A stretch of DNA of 64,000 nt from Nocardia amamiensis (lineage in GTDB: Bacteria > Actinomycetota > Actinomycetes > Mycobacteriales > Mycobacteriaceae): NCBI RefSeq assembly GCF_015477605.1, contig NZ_JADLQX010000017.1, forward strand, positions 1 to 64,000, read 5' to 3'. Every line of letters starts with the position of its first letter. Position 1 is the first letter of the stretch. The notes beneath the pieces are model-generated. The model saw nothing but the letters and a program-made list of their open reading frames with translations, was not told where the DNA came from and searched no databases. Both the position numbers and the translations under genes were made by a program. This document shows, piece by piece, positions 33,301 to 40,833 of this stretch.

Positions 33301-36300
33301 AGCTGCGTCGAGTCGTTGACCATCCGTGTCGGTGGGCCGTCCGAGGTCTCGCCGGACTGCGGATCCCACCACACCGGGCCACTGGCGCCTGGAGGGTAGA
33401 CGACCACAGTGGCGTGGGTGCCGTCTGTGATCGGGTCTCCGTTCGAGTCGTATAGGAGGTTGCCGTTACTGTCGCGCGCGTGCCATTCGTTGACGATCAG
33501 TGCTGCCGAGCCAGGGCCGAGATGGGCTATCCAGTCGTGGACTGCGGCGAATTGATCGGGTAGGGACAAGCCATGGCCTGCATAGCTCGACAGATCGTTG
33601 CCGAGCCATCGAGCGGCCCGTTCCAGCCCGTGCTGTTCACCGGTACGCTCGTCGACTGTCCCATCGGACAGTAGGTCGCGCCATCTCGGTAGCGATACCT
33701 GAGGAGAACCGAAGAACGAGGCCAGGGCCGACAACGCGCAGTCGAGACAGTTGTTGCGGCGGCCCTGAACGCGGGGACCACCGTCGTTGACGAGCCGGCC
33801 ATAAGGGTGGGTGCGTGGGTCTGCGCCTCGTGTGAAGCGATCGCCGTCGCGGAGCGAGTCCTCGACCATCGCCTGGTAGGCCTGATCCTCCAAGGCGTCG
33901 AGCCGGTTGTGGCCGATGACCCGAGTTTCGGGCAGACGGGTAAACCTGGTGGGCGTATTTGCCGCAGCGATGTCGTTGCTGATCTGCCGTATGTCTTCAG
34001 GACGTACGGTCGGCTGATTCTGACTATCGACAGGTAGGCCCAGATGCTCGCGCAGGTGGTTGGCGAGCACATCGGGGGTGTCGTGTGGATGCCAAGTTCT
34101 CGGGCCGCCCGTTCCGTGGTCGACGTTGACCGACAGGTGTGCGGTGGACGGGTCGTTGGTGAAGACGACGTCGACCATCAGCCAGTCACGGTTGAGCAGT
34201 CGGCGGCCGTAGTTGAAGGCGCGGTCTGTTGCCAGGTGGGCATTTTCGATCAGATTCCGCATCTCCTGCGGGGAGATGTGCGCGCCGGCTTCGAGGTGGA
34301 CCCGCACGCTGACTACGGCGACATGCTCGGGACCTTCGGCATACCGGCGCACCTCGTAGGCGGGGATGCCGGTTGTCCGGTCCGGACGCACCGCGATGAC
34401 TCGATTGTCTTCGGGTGCTCGGCGTCGGTAGTTCTCCCGTGCGTTGCGTGTCTCGAGTGCCCGCTGTGTTTCCGGGTCTACCGGACGGCGCTGATCGGGT
34501 AGCTCGGTCTGGCGTGCTGAGCTGTGCGGATCATGCGGTGGCGCAGGATTATGTGGGTTTTGACGCCGGGGTTCCGAACCCGTATTCGGTTCGAAGCGCG
34601 GGTCGGGGCGTCGTCTCGGCTCGCGGTTACCGGTGGTGTGCTCCGGCTCTTGGCGCTGGTGAGGCCCGGGGCGTCCCTGGTCGTGCGGCGCGGGCGTGAT
34701 GTGGGTGGGACGCGGTTGCGGTGGCGCGGTGAGCGGGCGTGGTTCCGCTCCGTGCGTTGGTGGGGGCGCGAGATGTGGAGGCGGCGGGAGTGATTCAGGG
34801 GCACGCATCGATGACAGATCGGCCACCGGTGCGCGTGTTTCCGGTGCATGCGGCCGCCCCGAATGCTCAGCGCGCGGCCACCAATCGGGCAGACGATGGG
34901 AATTGGCGATGTAGTTGGGATCCTGGTGAGCCCACATCGGCGGAGCCGACTCCGCATGTGGTGGCGTCGACGGCAACCGTGGGTCAGCGGACCTGTTCGT
35001 CGGATGCTGGCTTCGGTGCTCAGCGCTGGTATCAGGCCGGGTCTGCTCTGCTTGCCGGCTTACTCCGTCGTCTCGCCTCGTTCCCGATCGATCCGCCTCA
35101 GTTCCGATTCGCCCCAGGCTTGCCAGATCTTGATCTGCTCCTCGGTGGCTGGGCGTCGGCCCTTCGCTTCCTTCTCTCGCCAGGCGGCCATGTTGCGTGC
35201 CACCCGTTCCCGAATCTCGGGATCCGAGCTCTCCTGCTTCAGCGTAGGACCGAGGGCTTCTCGTGCTATCCGTTCCATTTCCTCTGGACTGATGGCCATC
35301 AGGATTCCTTCCGAGATCGGTGAGATAGATGATGTGCTTGCCATTTTCGAATGTACGGTTGTCGACGCGGAAGCGGTGGCCGGGTGGGAAGACGACTTCG
35401 TCCTGCTGGCCGCTGGCCCACGAGATGTCCTTACCGTGCCGGGATTCGATGATGAGTTCGATATTCCCGCCCGGCATGGACGACTCTTTGTCCGAGGAGG
35501 CGAAGCCTCGGTCCGCCGGTGTGTTCCCTACCTGGTACTCGTCGAGAAACCTCTGCAGCAGAACGGGATCGGCGATATACAGCGAGCGATAGACCACGCC
35601 GTGGTGGTCGGGCAGCGCGTTGTATGCGCCGACCAGAGCACGGACTGCCGCATCGTATTCCTCGAGGGCTCTGGTATCGCCGTCCCGAGTGGCTCGGTTG
35701 ACGTGCTCGTTCAACGACAGGAACTGATTGTGCCGGATGGCCGCGATCTCTGCGTCCGTCAACCGAGCGACTTCGGGATGGGCGTGGACCGCCCTCGCGC
35801 GTATTCCCGCGACCTCGTGCAAGTAGTTCGGATGATTGCGTGCGTACTCGTCTGCCGCGTCACGGTCGCGGAAGTCCGGGTTGGCGTAGTAGGGCCGGTC
35901 CTGAACCGGAAGCGTTCCCCGGCGCGCCGCAGACTCCGGTTGTGGTGCACTGGACGCGGCGAGCTCGCGCATCGCCTGATCCCACGAGTCGCCGCGCCGT
36001 GGCGTGTCCGCACCGCTGCGGCGACGTCGACGGAAGAAGGCGCCGGGGTCTGGCGGCCGTGACGGACTTTGCGGCCGATTGTCAGCGGCGGTCTCGCCGA
36101 CTGCGCGGTCAGGTGCCGGGTGCCGCGTCGGCTGATTCCGGTCGCCCACGTGCGGCGGTGTGGCTGTGGTGGACGGGTTTTCGGTTCGTTGCTCAGCATG
36201 TGGAGCCGGACCACGGTCGGACTCCCGCGGACGGGAAGTGTCCGGATGCGTGTGTGTTTCGCGCGGATCGCTGTGGTCGGTTACGAGGCGATCACGCCGT

Positions 36301-39260
36301 TCTGGGGCCACTGCTTCTCGCGTCTGGCCCGGACCATGATCTGTCCTGCGGTCGCTCGGAAGATCCCGTCCTCCGGTTGGTCCGTGCGGACGGTGTTGCT
36401 CGTCTTGTCGATGATCAGTGTGCGGTCGAGGTTGTCCCTCGTCTCCCCGAACTGGTACTCCACTTCGCTCGGGTTGTCCCTGGTCTGGTTGTAGTAGATC
36501 AGCAGTGCCATCGTGTCGTCCCCACAGTGTGTCGTAGCGTTCGCCGGTTCGTGGCGGTGTGTCTTTGGACCAGTGGTGGTCGAGATTCGCGTGTGCGTGT
36601 GCGTCCTGATACGTCGATTCCGGATGAGCACGCAAGTAGTCGGACTCGGCCAGCTCATGTTCGAGCAAAACGATATCGGCGCGCAGCGGATGTCCGGCGC
36701 GCAGCCGGATCCATGCCTCGGCGATGTCCGGATCGGCGTCGAACCTGCGGTGAATCAGGTTGCCGTCGTAGTCGATGATGGGTTGTTCTTCGCGGAACAG
36801 GTGGTTCTTGATCTGTTCCACGTCGTCGCGGGTGAAATGCGAGCCGTCGGCGCGTGGATGTTCCTCGAGTGTGCGTGCGATATGGTCGATGTCACGATCG
36901 TCGCGGCGGAAATGGTCGTACGCGTCTTCCGCCCAGTCGAACGCTGCGAAGTCGTCGCGTGGACGCACGGCGCCGCCAGAATGCGACATCGACTCGGGAC
37001 TCGGGGGGCCCGGATGGTCCGTGTCCGATTGTCGGCGAGTAGTCGGGTCGATGGGTCGACTCGGCTGTGCCGTGTCCGGCGTCTCCTCCCGTCGAGAAGG
37101 TCTGGTGGTCGCGACAGGATCGGAGATAGGTGCCGGAGACGCGGTGCCGACCGATGATGCACGATCGGGTGGACTCGCGCGGTGGACGAGGCCTGCTGGT
37201 GGGGCGCTAGTGCTGCTGGGCCCGCTGGTCGCGGTCGGCGGCGAGACGACCGGGGAGACCGATTGTGGCGGAACTGTCGGGCGCGTGGTCTGGTCGGACC
37301 GAGGTGTGGCGACGGGTGCGGACTGCGATGGACCGACTGCTGTTGCGGGGTCGGGAGTGGGGAGGCTCGGGCGCTGGCTCGCGTCGGTGGTATGTGCGAA
37401 AGTTCCGGCGAGTGTGCTGGGTGGCACGGCCGCTGGAGATGCCGTTGTCACAGCGCTCGAGGTGACAGTGTCCGTTGGCGAATTCGCCTGCGCATCCGGT
37501 CGGGGCGTATGCGTCGAAGGCGGTGCTGCGGCAAGGGGGCTGGTCGTGCTCGGTGTTGCGGTGTCCGGTGCGGTCGCCGCCGCTACGCGCTGGCCCGGCG
37601 CCGGGGCGGCCTGGTCGACGATGGGCGGCGGATTGCCGACGCTCGGCTGGTTCTGGTTGCTGGGCTGCGAGCCGGATCGGTCTGCGACGGAATCGTAGGC
37701 AGCGGGCGCAGGATTCGATGGGTCGGTGGGTTGTTCGCCTATTTCGCTCGGAATGTGCGATGGAGCCGTAGGAGTGGGCGAAGTCGTCGCGGTTCCGGTC
37801 GGGTCTTGTTCCGCGGAGACGGTGGGTGCCGTGTCGTTGAGTGACGTCGCCTGGTTGCTGCTGAGCGTGGGCGGGCCCGGATCCGAACTTGCGAGGCTGC
37901 TGGTGCTATCGGACGGGCTGTCGGCATGTGACGGAGTCGGGGTTGCCTCGGCGCTGACGGGGGTAGCGGCCTGAGTCTGCGTTTGCGGGTTACCCGAGAC
38001 CGGATCGGCGCTGTCGGGCGAGGGCAGGGTGAGACTGGAGTTCTCGGTGCCGACCTCGCTCGTGTGAGCCGTCGTGTTTTGGGCCTGTGCCGAGTCTGTC
38101 GGGGCAGGCGTGGTGTTCTCGACGGGATTCGACGTGGGGGAGTCGCTCTCGGTCCCGTCGGCGTGCGCGCTCGCGGGTTGGATTGCTTCGGGTTCCGGCT
38201 GGGTGCTGCTCGGCTGGGTTTGTTCGTCAGTGTCGCTTTGTGTGGGTTGGGTGCGTTCGGGCTGGCTGTCGCTGGGAACGGGTGGGGTCGGGCCGGGGTC
38301 GTCTATGTCGGGTGGTGTTGTTTCGGGATCGGTGTCGGTGGGGCGAGTTCCGGCGGCGGAATGGAGTCCGTGTGGGACGCCTTGTGCGGCGGAGGATGTG
38401 ATGCTTTCGAGGGTGAGTTGGAAGGGTTGGTCGGTGAGGGCGGCGACTGTTGCCGCCGCGGCGGTTTCCCCCGCGATGCCAGTTGCTGTTTCGGTGGTGG
38501 CGGCGATGCCCGCTCGGCCTAGGCGGCTGGTGGCAACGTCATCGACCCCAGACAGCAGGCCGCTGCGCCCGAGTCCACCACCGACCGCGCCACCGGCCGC
38601 GCCTGCGAGGGCGGCGATTCCGGCGTCTTTCCAGTCTCGAAGTGAGACTTCGTCGCGGCGCTCGTCGGCGAGCTGGAAGATTTTGGCGCCGATTTCCAGG
38701 CCGCCTTCCTCCAGTGCCTCGTTGATGGCGCCGAGCAGGGCCACGCGGGCGGCGGCTTTGGCTGCGGCGCGGGTGAGCATGCGGGCGATTAGTTGTTTGA
38801 TCGCCATGCGGATGGTGACCTGGGTGGCCACCCGCAGAACGACCACGCCTGCCGAGCCGAACCCGGTCCAGGCGGTCGCCAGCAGCGGCGCCACCTCGAT
38901 CGCGAAAATGACCATCGCGCCGATGATGACCAGTTTGGTGTGCTCGATATCGGCTGCGCCGTCGCCGATTTGGTCGGCCAATTTGTCGATGTATTTGACC
39001 AGTGCCTGCCAGGCGCCTTCTTTACCTGCCAGTTTGTCCCAGTGGGCGGCCATCGCGTCGTGGGTTTTTCCGTCGATCGCCGCCAGTGCTAGCTGCATCG
39101 TGTGCGCGGCGTCGTCATCGAGCTCGTTCAGCGCAGCCGACATCCCCGACCAGGCGTCGGCCACCCGCCGCATCGCGGTCTCGTCGCCCTCGGGCCAATC
39201 ACCCGCACCGACAAGCCATTGGGCGGCCCATTGCAGCCACCCGGGGATTTCGATGCCCAT
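30327..39260 (-). CDS. Giant type VII polymorphic toxin with multiple toxin modules (2977 aa)
   Basis: One uninterrupted frame. Residues 1-110 are a WXG100/CpnT-like helical domain (VADAWSGMSAALNEL); 110-330 include hydrophobic Ala/Gly segments; 330-790 are a Pro/Ser/Thr linker. Modules: (1) about 800-915, LLEHELAESDYLRAHPE with an HExxE-type motif; (2) about 1180-1318, an ADP-ribosyltransferase (VVYRSL near 1222, GFASSDKE, QQDEVVFPPG); (3) a beta pretoxin, then about 1830-1990, papain-fold deamidase (NNCLDCALSAL Cys, GTHATVVVY His, WWDPQSGE Asp); (4) about 2200-2600, a PD-(D/E)xK nuclease-like region (FDVIAF, LILEECKGGSS, EQGSREYG). The tail is a charged helix ending in RERERERER. Its ATG shares a base with the WXG100 stop. 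Residues about 916-993, 1320-1400 and 1999-2177 are out-of-frame images of nested genes, so real products may be shorter. Confidence 0.75.
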   Translation of the reverse strand: MGIEIPGWLQWAAQWLVGAGDWPEGDETAMRRVADAWSGMSAALNELDDDAAHTMQLALAAIDGKTHDAMAAHWDKLAGKEGAWQALVKYIDKLADQIGDGAADIEHTKLVIIGAMVIFAIEVAPLLATAWTGFGSAGVVVLRVATQVTIRMAIKQLIARMLTRAAAKAAARVALLGAINEALEEGGLEIGAKIFQLADERRDEVSLRDWKDAGIAALAGAAGGAVGGGLGRSGLLSGVDDVATSRLGRAGIAATTETATGIAGETAAAATVAALTDQPFQLTLESITSSAAQGVPHGLHSAAGTRPTDTDPETTPPDIDDPGPTPPVPSDSQPERTQPTQSDTDEQTQPSSTQPEPEAIQPASAHADGTESDSPTSNPVENTTPAPTDSAQAQNTTAHTSEVGTENSSLTLPSPDSADPVSGNPQTQTQAATPVSAEATPTPSHADSPSDSTSSLASSDPGPPTLSSNQATSLNDTAPTVSAEQDPTGTATTSPTPTAPSHIPSEIGEQPTDPSNPAPAAYDSVADRSGSQPSNQNQPSVGNPPPIVDQAAPAPGQRVAAATAPDTATPSTTSPLAAAPPSTHTPRPDAQANSPTDTVTSSAVTTASPAAVPPSTLAGTFAHTTDASQRPSLPTPDPATAVGPSQSAPVATPRSDQTTRPTVPPQSVSPVVSPPTATSGPSSTSAPPAGLVHRASPPDRASSVGTASPAPISDPVATTRPSRREETPDTAQPSRPIDPTTRRQSDTDHPGPPSPESMSHSGGAVRPRDDFAAFDWAEDAYDHFRRDDRDIDHIARTLEEHPRADGSHFTRDDVEQIKNHLFREEQPIIDYDGNLIHRRFDADPDIAEAWIRLRAGHPLRADIVLLEHELAESDYLRAHPESTYQDAHAHANLDHHWSKDTPPRTGERYDTLWGRHDGTADLLQPDQGQPERSGVPVRGDEGQPRPHTDHRQDEQHRPHGPTGGRDLPSDRRTDHGPGQTREAVAPERRDRLVTDHSDPRETHTHPDTSRPRESDRGPAPHAEQRTENPSTTATPPHVGDRNQPTRHPAPDRAVGETAADNRPQSPSRPPDPGAFFRRRRRSGADTPRRGDSWDQAMRELAASSAPQPESAARRGTLPVQDRPYYANPDFRDRDAADEYARNHPNYLHEVAGIRARAVHAHPEVARLTDAEIAAIRHNQFLSLNEHVNRATRDGDTRALEEYDAAVRALVGAYNALPDHHGVVYRSLYIADPVLLQRFLDEYQVGNTPADRGFASSDKESSMPGGNIELIIESRHGKDISWASGQQDEVVFPPGHRFRVDNRTFENGKHIIYLTDLGRNPDGHQSRGNGTDSTRSPRSYAEAGELGSRDSGTGGTQHGRLAREGSEGPTPSHRGADQDLASLGRIGTEADRSGTRRDDGVSRQAEQTRPDTSAEHRSQHPTNRSADPRLPSTPPHAESAPPMWAHQDPNYIANSHRLPDWWPRAEHSGRPHAPETRAPVADLSSMRAPESLPPPPHLAPPPTHGAEPRPLTAPPQPRPTHITPAPHDQGRPGPHQRQEPEHTTGNREPRRRPDPRFEPNTGSEPRRQNPHNPAPPHDPHSSARQTELPDQRRPVDPETQRALETRNARENYRRRAPEDNRVIAVRPDRTTGIPAYEVRRYAEGPEHVAVVSVRVHLEAGAHISPQEMRNLIENAHLATDRAFNYGRRLLNRDWLMVDVVFTNDPSTAHLSVNVDHGTGGPRTWHPHDTPDVLANHLREHLGLPVDSQNQPTVRPEDIRQISNDIAAANTPTRFTRLPETRVIGHNRLDALEDQAYQAMVEDSLRDGDRFTRGADPRTHPYGRLVNDGGPRVQGRRNNCLDCALSALASFFGSPQVSLPRWRDLLSDGTVDERTGEQHGLERAARWLGNDLSSYAGHGLSLPDQFAAVHDWIAHLGPGSAALIVNEWHARDSNGNLLYDSNGDPITDGTHATVVVYPPGASGPVWWDPQSGETSDGPPTRMVNDSTQLWFTPIPPDQGVNNAGVSNRGPSGSVPGRDIQFRTGIPDSSVRERVGLRPDPDTGGNRRGTGPRLDEIGDRFRDRGGDRVPELVGTDGDGRLYGGEADRTAADGRPGVPATVDGEYRTDTGRPDRSGVLDTSVVDDGGTQHRTPSDHRQADPALPDEHVRDPSHVRTSESVGIREQEPGRDLAATRDVRVLGPLNTTPHDVLAPLPAQAADIVPSGRDNSGDPDRTGGDDRGRSNEPDHRWQPDAHSPSEAPTSRNNEPTPPGMYRGEDGLLHKPGDRADSYRDPDGKWHRIGDREGTYRDKNFQLREGKSWVTDPAVREDIAFLADKGPAERYEVVDPDIRAKLADLAAEANRQDSERAAASAAVKAHMREFGVNKIDELSEKKLPALIDQQENRIANDPSLSDQDKLAKLERLYEMADSASNYNRLGTEMVSTTKEMGELGGIAHATDRPDTVLLTPFEGAIDGRDTFDVIAFADRPHPTLILEECKGGSSTLGAADTEKGRAEQGSREYGERTAAIEKNLERLLVETPEQMRARGVDPDSHKGQQLLKARDELLRAHADGTLRVEYNLVHVSRDGVVTVSQFNLERDGQSFSLEIIGGIDRARAHELVRAVEARELEQVMARAMEEHRARLLQSLDPRERELVLEAVQFSREMVVSERTPDELRAKVLEYVEKFREKLERDAGRASMELAEAKQLLDRLQSLELDRSLDILENISMDPELKEVAKDLLTANVVDRDRAIVAELEIATRELVASVTEQVLQTRDPQLQDRGRSLDQALDKVRQLEVGREQGLGPDLANLLEAHNSIEHVQRIERENDARTVQAIGLSPEHEQEVFRALEVEREQAVAHVRDAVAREVVQQHNLIVEQNPALRIPESRGASFDARAYLLRLEHEPSSFNREKMAFVYELPGREPVLVPYDSQAARLAATARAIQRGLSIEHAAVVHLAREGQAIPAQEVVRTPPTAEELRMRGRSAALARERERERERER
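32729..33262 (-). CDS. Nested immunity-like protein, two domains (after the deamidase module)
   Basis: 177 residues, read one base out of register with the giant toxin frame. ATG 33262 has AAGGAG eight bases upstream (AAGGAGTCAACAATG), a better start than most genes here. The N-terminal half (YLAEIFNSAREFRIHPFESG, GWVCVPIL, LVIDSETGVVIEYPSWSVP) resembles YrhB/Imm35-like immunity proteins. The C-terminal half (DPTEVEYLIQ, RHLIIDKQTL, GTWPQHGTFEF) matches the whole of the nested gene at 36281-36511. It begins right after the last deamidase motif, the classic toxin-immunity position. In the giant frame the same DNA gives Arg/Asp/Gly-rich filler. Confidence 0.72.
   Translation of the reverse strand: MPEFQTEDQVVRYLAEIFNSAREFRIHPFESGWVCVPILTPEEIAAGQGLGLTKLVIDSETGVVIEYPSWSVPMVMDDYMAAKRTGRPPMGGQVYPPQWTVNIERIQEDPTEVEYLIQASSTTEEPSIERHLIIDKQTLRSRTNTSAIHPTCARAKAWAYANRNPDGTWPQHGTFEF
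35060..35299 (-). CDS. Nested immunity-like protein (after the ADP-ribosyltransferase module)
   Basis: 79 residues, strongly helical and charged: MAISPEEMERIAREALGPTL, PEIRERVARNMAAWREKEAK, IKIWQAWGESELRRIDRERG. Out of register by one base with the giant frame. ATG 35299 is preceded by GGAAGGAATCCTG, a good ribosome binding site. It begins within a few codons of the end of the ADP-ribosyltransferase module, where an immunity gene is expected. No family recognised. In the giant frame this DNA reads as Ser/Gly/Arg-rich sequence with no folded character. Confidence 0.6.
   Translation of the reverse strand: MAISPEEMERIAREALGPTLKQESSDPEIRERVARNMAAWREKEAKGRRPATEEQIKIWQAWGESELRRIDRERGETTE
36281..36511 (-). 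CDS. Nested immunity-like protein (after the HExxE module)
   Basis: 76 residues: ALLIYYNQTRDNPSEVEYQF, RTLIIDKTSNTVRTDQ, RREKQWPQNGVIAS. The NPSEVEYQ...LIIDK...WPQ-G pattern matches the C-terminal half of the nested protein at 32729-33262, so the two are homologs. Same alternative frame as the other two nested genes. ATG 36511 has GGGGA eight bases upstream. It starts just past HHWSKDTPP of module 1. In the giant frame its DNA gives Gln/Asp/Arg-rich filler. Likely immunity or accessory protein. Confidence 0.65.
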   Translation of the reverse strand: MALLIYYNQTRDNPSEVEYQFGETRDNLDRTLIIDKTSNTVRTDQPEDGIFRATAGQIMVRARREKQWPQNGVIAS

Positions 39261-39574
39261 CAGGTAGGGATCTGGTCGATTTGAGAAGCGTTGGCCTGGT
39301 CACGGTTTTGCAGCGCGTTCGCGATGGCGACCATGCTCTCGCCCAGGTTGTTCAGCGTCTTGCCGAGGTTTTCGACGCTGCTCAACGCTTTGGGGACATC
39401 AGGGGTGTAGTCCTTGGCGAAATTCTGGCCTATCTTGTCCGAACCCCAGCACTCGCCCTCGGTCTCGATGACCCGCCGCAGGTTGGCCGCCGCGGCGGCG
39501 ATTTTGTCGGCGACGTCGACGAAGCCTGGTCGGGTGGCGCGCAGCGCTTCCGGGTCGACACGGAAGTTGGTCAC
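39260..39574 (-). CDS. WXG100-like type VII partner protein
   Basis: 104 residues, all helical. A central ECWGSDKIGQNFAKDY provides the W-x-G-like turn between two helices, followed by LSSVENLGKTLNNLGESMVAIANAL. This is the size and plan of an ESX WXG100 heterodimer partner. Coupled to both neighbours: its ATG 39574 overlaps the YbaB stop and its TGA shares a base with the giant toxin ATG. It probably dimerises with the toxin's N-terminal helical domain for secretion; that is inference. Confidence 0.82.
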   Translation of the reverse strand: MTNFRVDPEALRATRPGFVDVADKIAAAAANLRRVIETEGECWGSDKIGQNFAKDYTPDVPKALSSVENLGKTLNNLGESMVAIANALQNRDQANASQIDQIPT

Positions 39575-40086
39575 GGGCGGTCTCGCAGGTAGGAGCGGTT
39601 GCGGTAGTACTCGTCCTCGGATTCCTCATCCAGCGGTGCGGTTTCGTCCTGTGCGGCGGAAGGTTCCGGGAACATCGTGCGGACCAGATCGCGGATGCTG
39701 GGGGCGCCGGGCACCAGATCCGAGAGATCGGGAATTTCCCCTGCTGACGCTTCGAGAGGTGCGACGGCCTGTTGGGTCGCTTCCACCGCCAGCCGGGCGG
39801 CGGCCTGGACAGCCTCGGTGATGGACTGCCCGAGCTTTTCCGGGGTGGAACGCTTGAACGCCTCCGGATCGACGTGGACTTCCACCGGAACACCGGCAGC
39901 GTTGCTGACCACGCGGATCAGGTTGTTCGACGACCACGCTGTGACCGTGGTGCTCGCGAGCGTGGACTGAGCCTCGGCAAGGTCCCTGCGCTGTTGCTCG
40001 AAGACCTCCCGCAGCGAATCGACCTGATCACGCAGCGCATCGGTGGATGGCTGCGTCGCGTCACGCCCACTGTCCTGCACCTGCAA
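39571..40086 (-). CDS. YbaB/EbfC family protein, first gene of the toxin operon
   Basis: 171 residues. A coiled-coil N-terminus (TDALRDQVDSLREVFEQQRRDLAEAQ) leads into the YbaB core TVTAWSSNNLIRVVSNAAG, VPVEVHVDPEAF and LGQSITEAVQAAARLAVEA. An acidic, Pro-rich tail follows (SAAQDETAPLDEESEDEYYR). Classic YbaB proteins bind DNA, but ESX-linked versions are mostly of unknown role. Stop overlaps the WXG100 ATG (ATGA). The promoter must lie in 40087-40551. Confidence 0.8.
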   Translation of the reverse strand: MQVQDSGRDATQPSTDALRDQVDSLREVFEQQRRDLAEAQSTLASTTVTAWSSNNLIRVVSNAAGVPVEVHVDPEAFKRSTPEKLGQSITEAVQAAARLAVEATQQAVAPLEASAGEIPDLSDLVPGAPSIRDLVRTMFPEPSAAQDETAPLDEESEDEYYRNRSYLRDRP

Positions 40087-40551
40087 ACCCCCACTTTCGA
40101 GAATCCGGCCCGTTGCTGCATTTGACGCAGCGGACCGACGATCGGTTCCATCGAATGTCAGATTCCATCACCGGCCATACGGAGGCCGCAACTGTAAGGA
40201 GCATCCGCACGTTCGGGGGTGCCAGCCGTTGGCTGGGTCTGGGTTCGAGGCAGTTGCGGTGTGCCGGGACGGGCGCGGCCTTGCGAAACATCGTGCCACT
40301 GCGCTTTGTTCACGCTCGTCGTCGCGTGCTCGCCACGAGGGGGGAACACATCAAGTCACGACTGGTCACCCGGCTGCGTGCGCGGGTCGATGAGAAGAAT
40401 CCGGAGCCCAGACCTGGCGGCCTTGGTCGACCTGACCCGCGGCGCATCGCCGGCTTCGTCGCCGACCTTCGCATGAGGCACGCAGGTACGCATCACCGTT
40501 CTCGCCGTCTGGGTGGCTGCATCTTCTGGTATAGCTGGGGGTTGCCGCCAG
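40087..40551. other. Intergenic region upstream of the giant-toxin operon
   Basis: About 465 bp between the YbaB gene start and the stop of the upstream immunity gene. Frames on both strands are Arg/Pro/His-rich with no domain. It should contain the promoter for the YbaB-WXG100-toxin operon, unless that is read through from the toxin/immunity pair upstream. I did not find a convincing sigma-A hexamer pair. Confidence 0.45.
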
Positions 40552-40833
40552 TCAGTCCGCGGTCTTATCTGCGGATCGCAGGAGTTCCTGTGCGGCTGAA
40601 AGTGCCTCTTCCAGTGATGAAAAGACATGGTCGGGACCGCGGAAGCCCTCGTCGTCGGGTACATCCACGGAGACACCCCATTCATTACGGACACCTTGGA
40701 TCACGGCATGGTGGCCTTCCCACCGCAAGTCCACGTCGATCGCGCCGGATGAAAAATGTCTGGTGTCGATCGATATAGCGGCATCGACCGCGGATCGGAT
40801 CAGAGAGTCCAAGTCCTGCTCACGCATGTTCAA
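40552..40833 (-). CDS. Small immunity-like protein of the second toxin pair
   Basis: 93 residues, acidic, single alpha/beta domain: REQDLDSLIRSAVDAAISID, then GAIDVDLRWEGHHAVIQGV, WGVSVDVPDDEGFRGPDHVF and a terminal helix SLEEALSAAQELLRSADK. I start it at TTG 40833, which overlaps the toxin stop (TTGA) and has AAGGA eight bases upstream; ATG 40827 is the alternative. Its size, acidity and coupling directly after a toxin gene make immunity the likely role. No named family recognised. Confidence 0.6.
   Translation of the reverse strand: MNMREQDLDSLIRSAVDAAISIDTRHFSSGAIDVDLRWEGHHAVIQGVRNEWGVSVDVPDDEGFRGPDHVFSSLEEALSAAQELLRSADKTAD

Noticed and set aside
38074..39267. 397-residue plus-strand frame opposite the toxin N-terminus
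   Set aside because: Ser/Ala-rich antisense image of the coupled WXG100-toxin start region; no homology-like features.
40047..40778. 243-residue plus-strand frame between the toxin operons
   Set aside because: Arg/Pro/His-rich, overlaps two well-supported minus-strand genes antisense, and has no domain.
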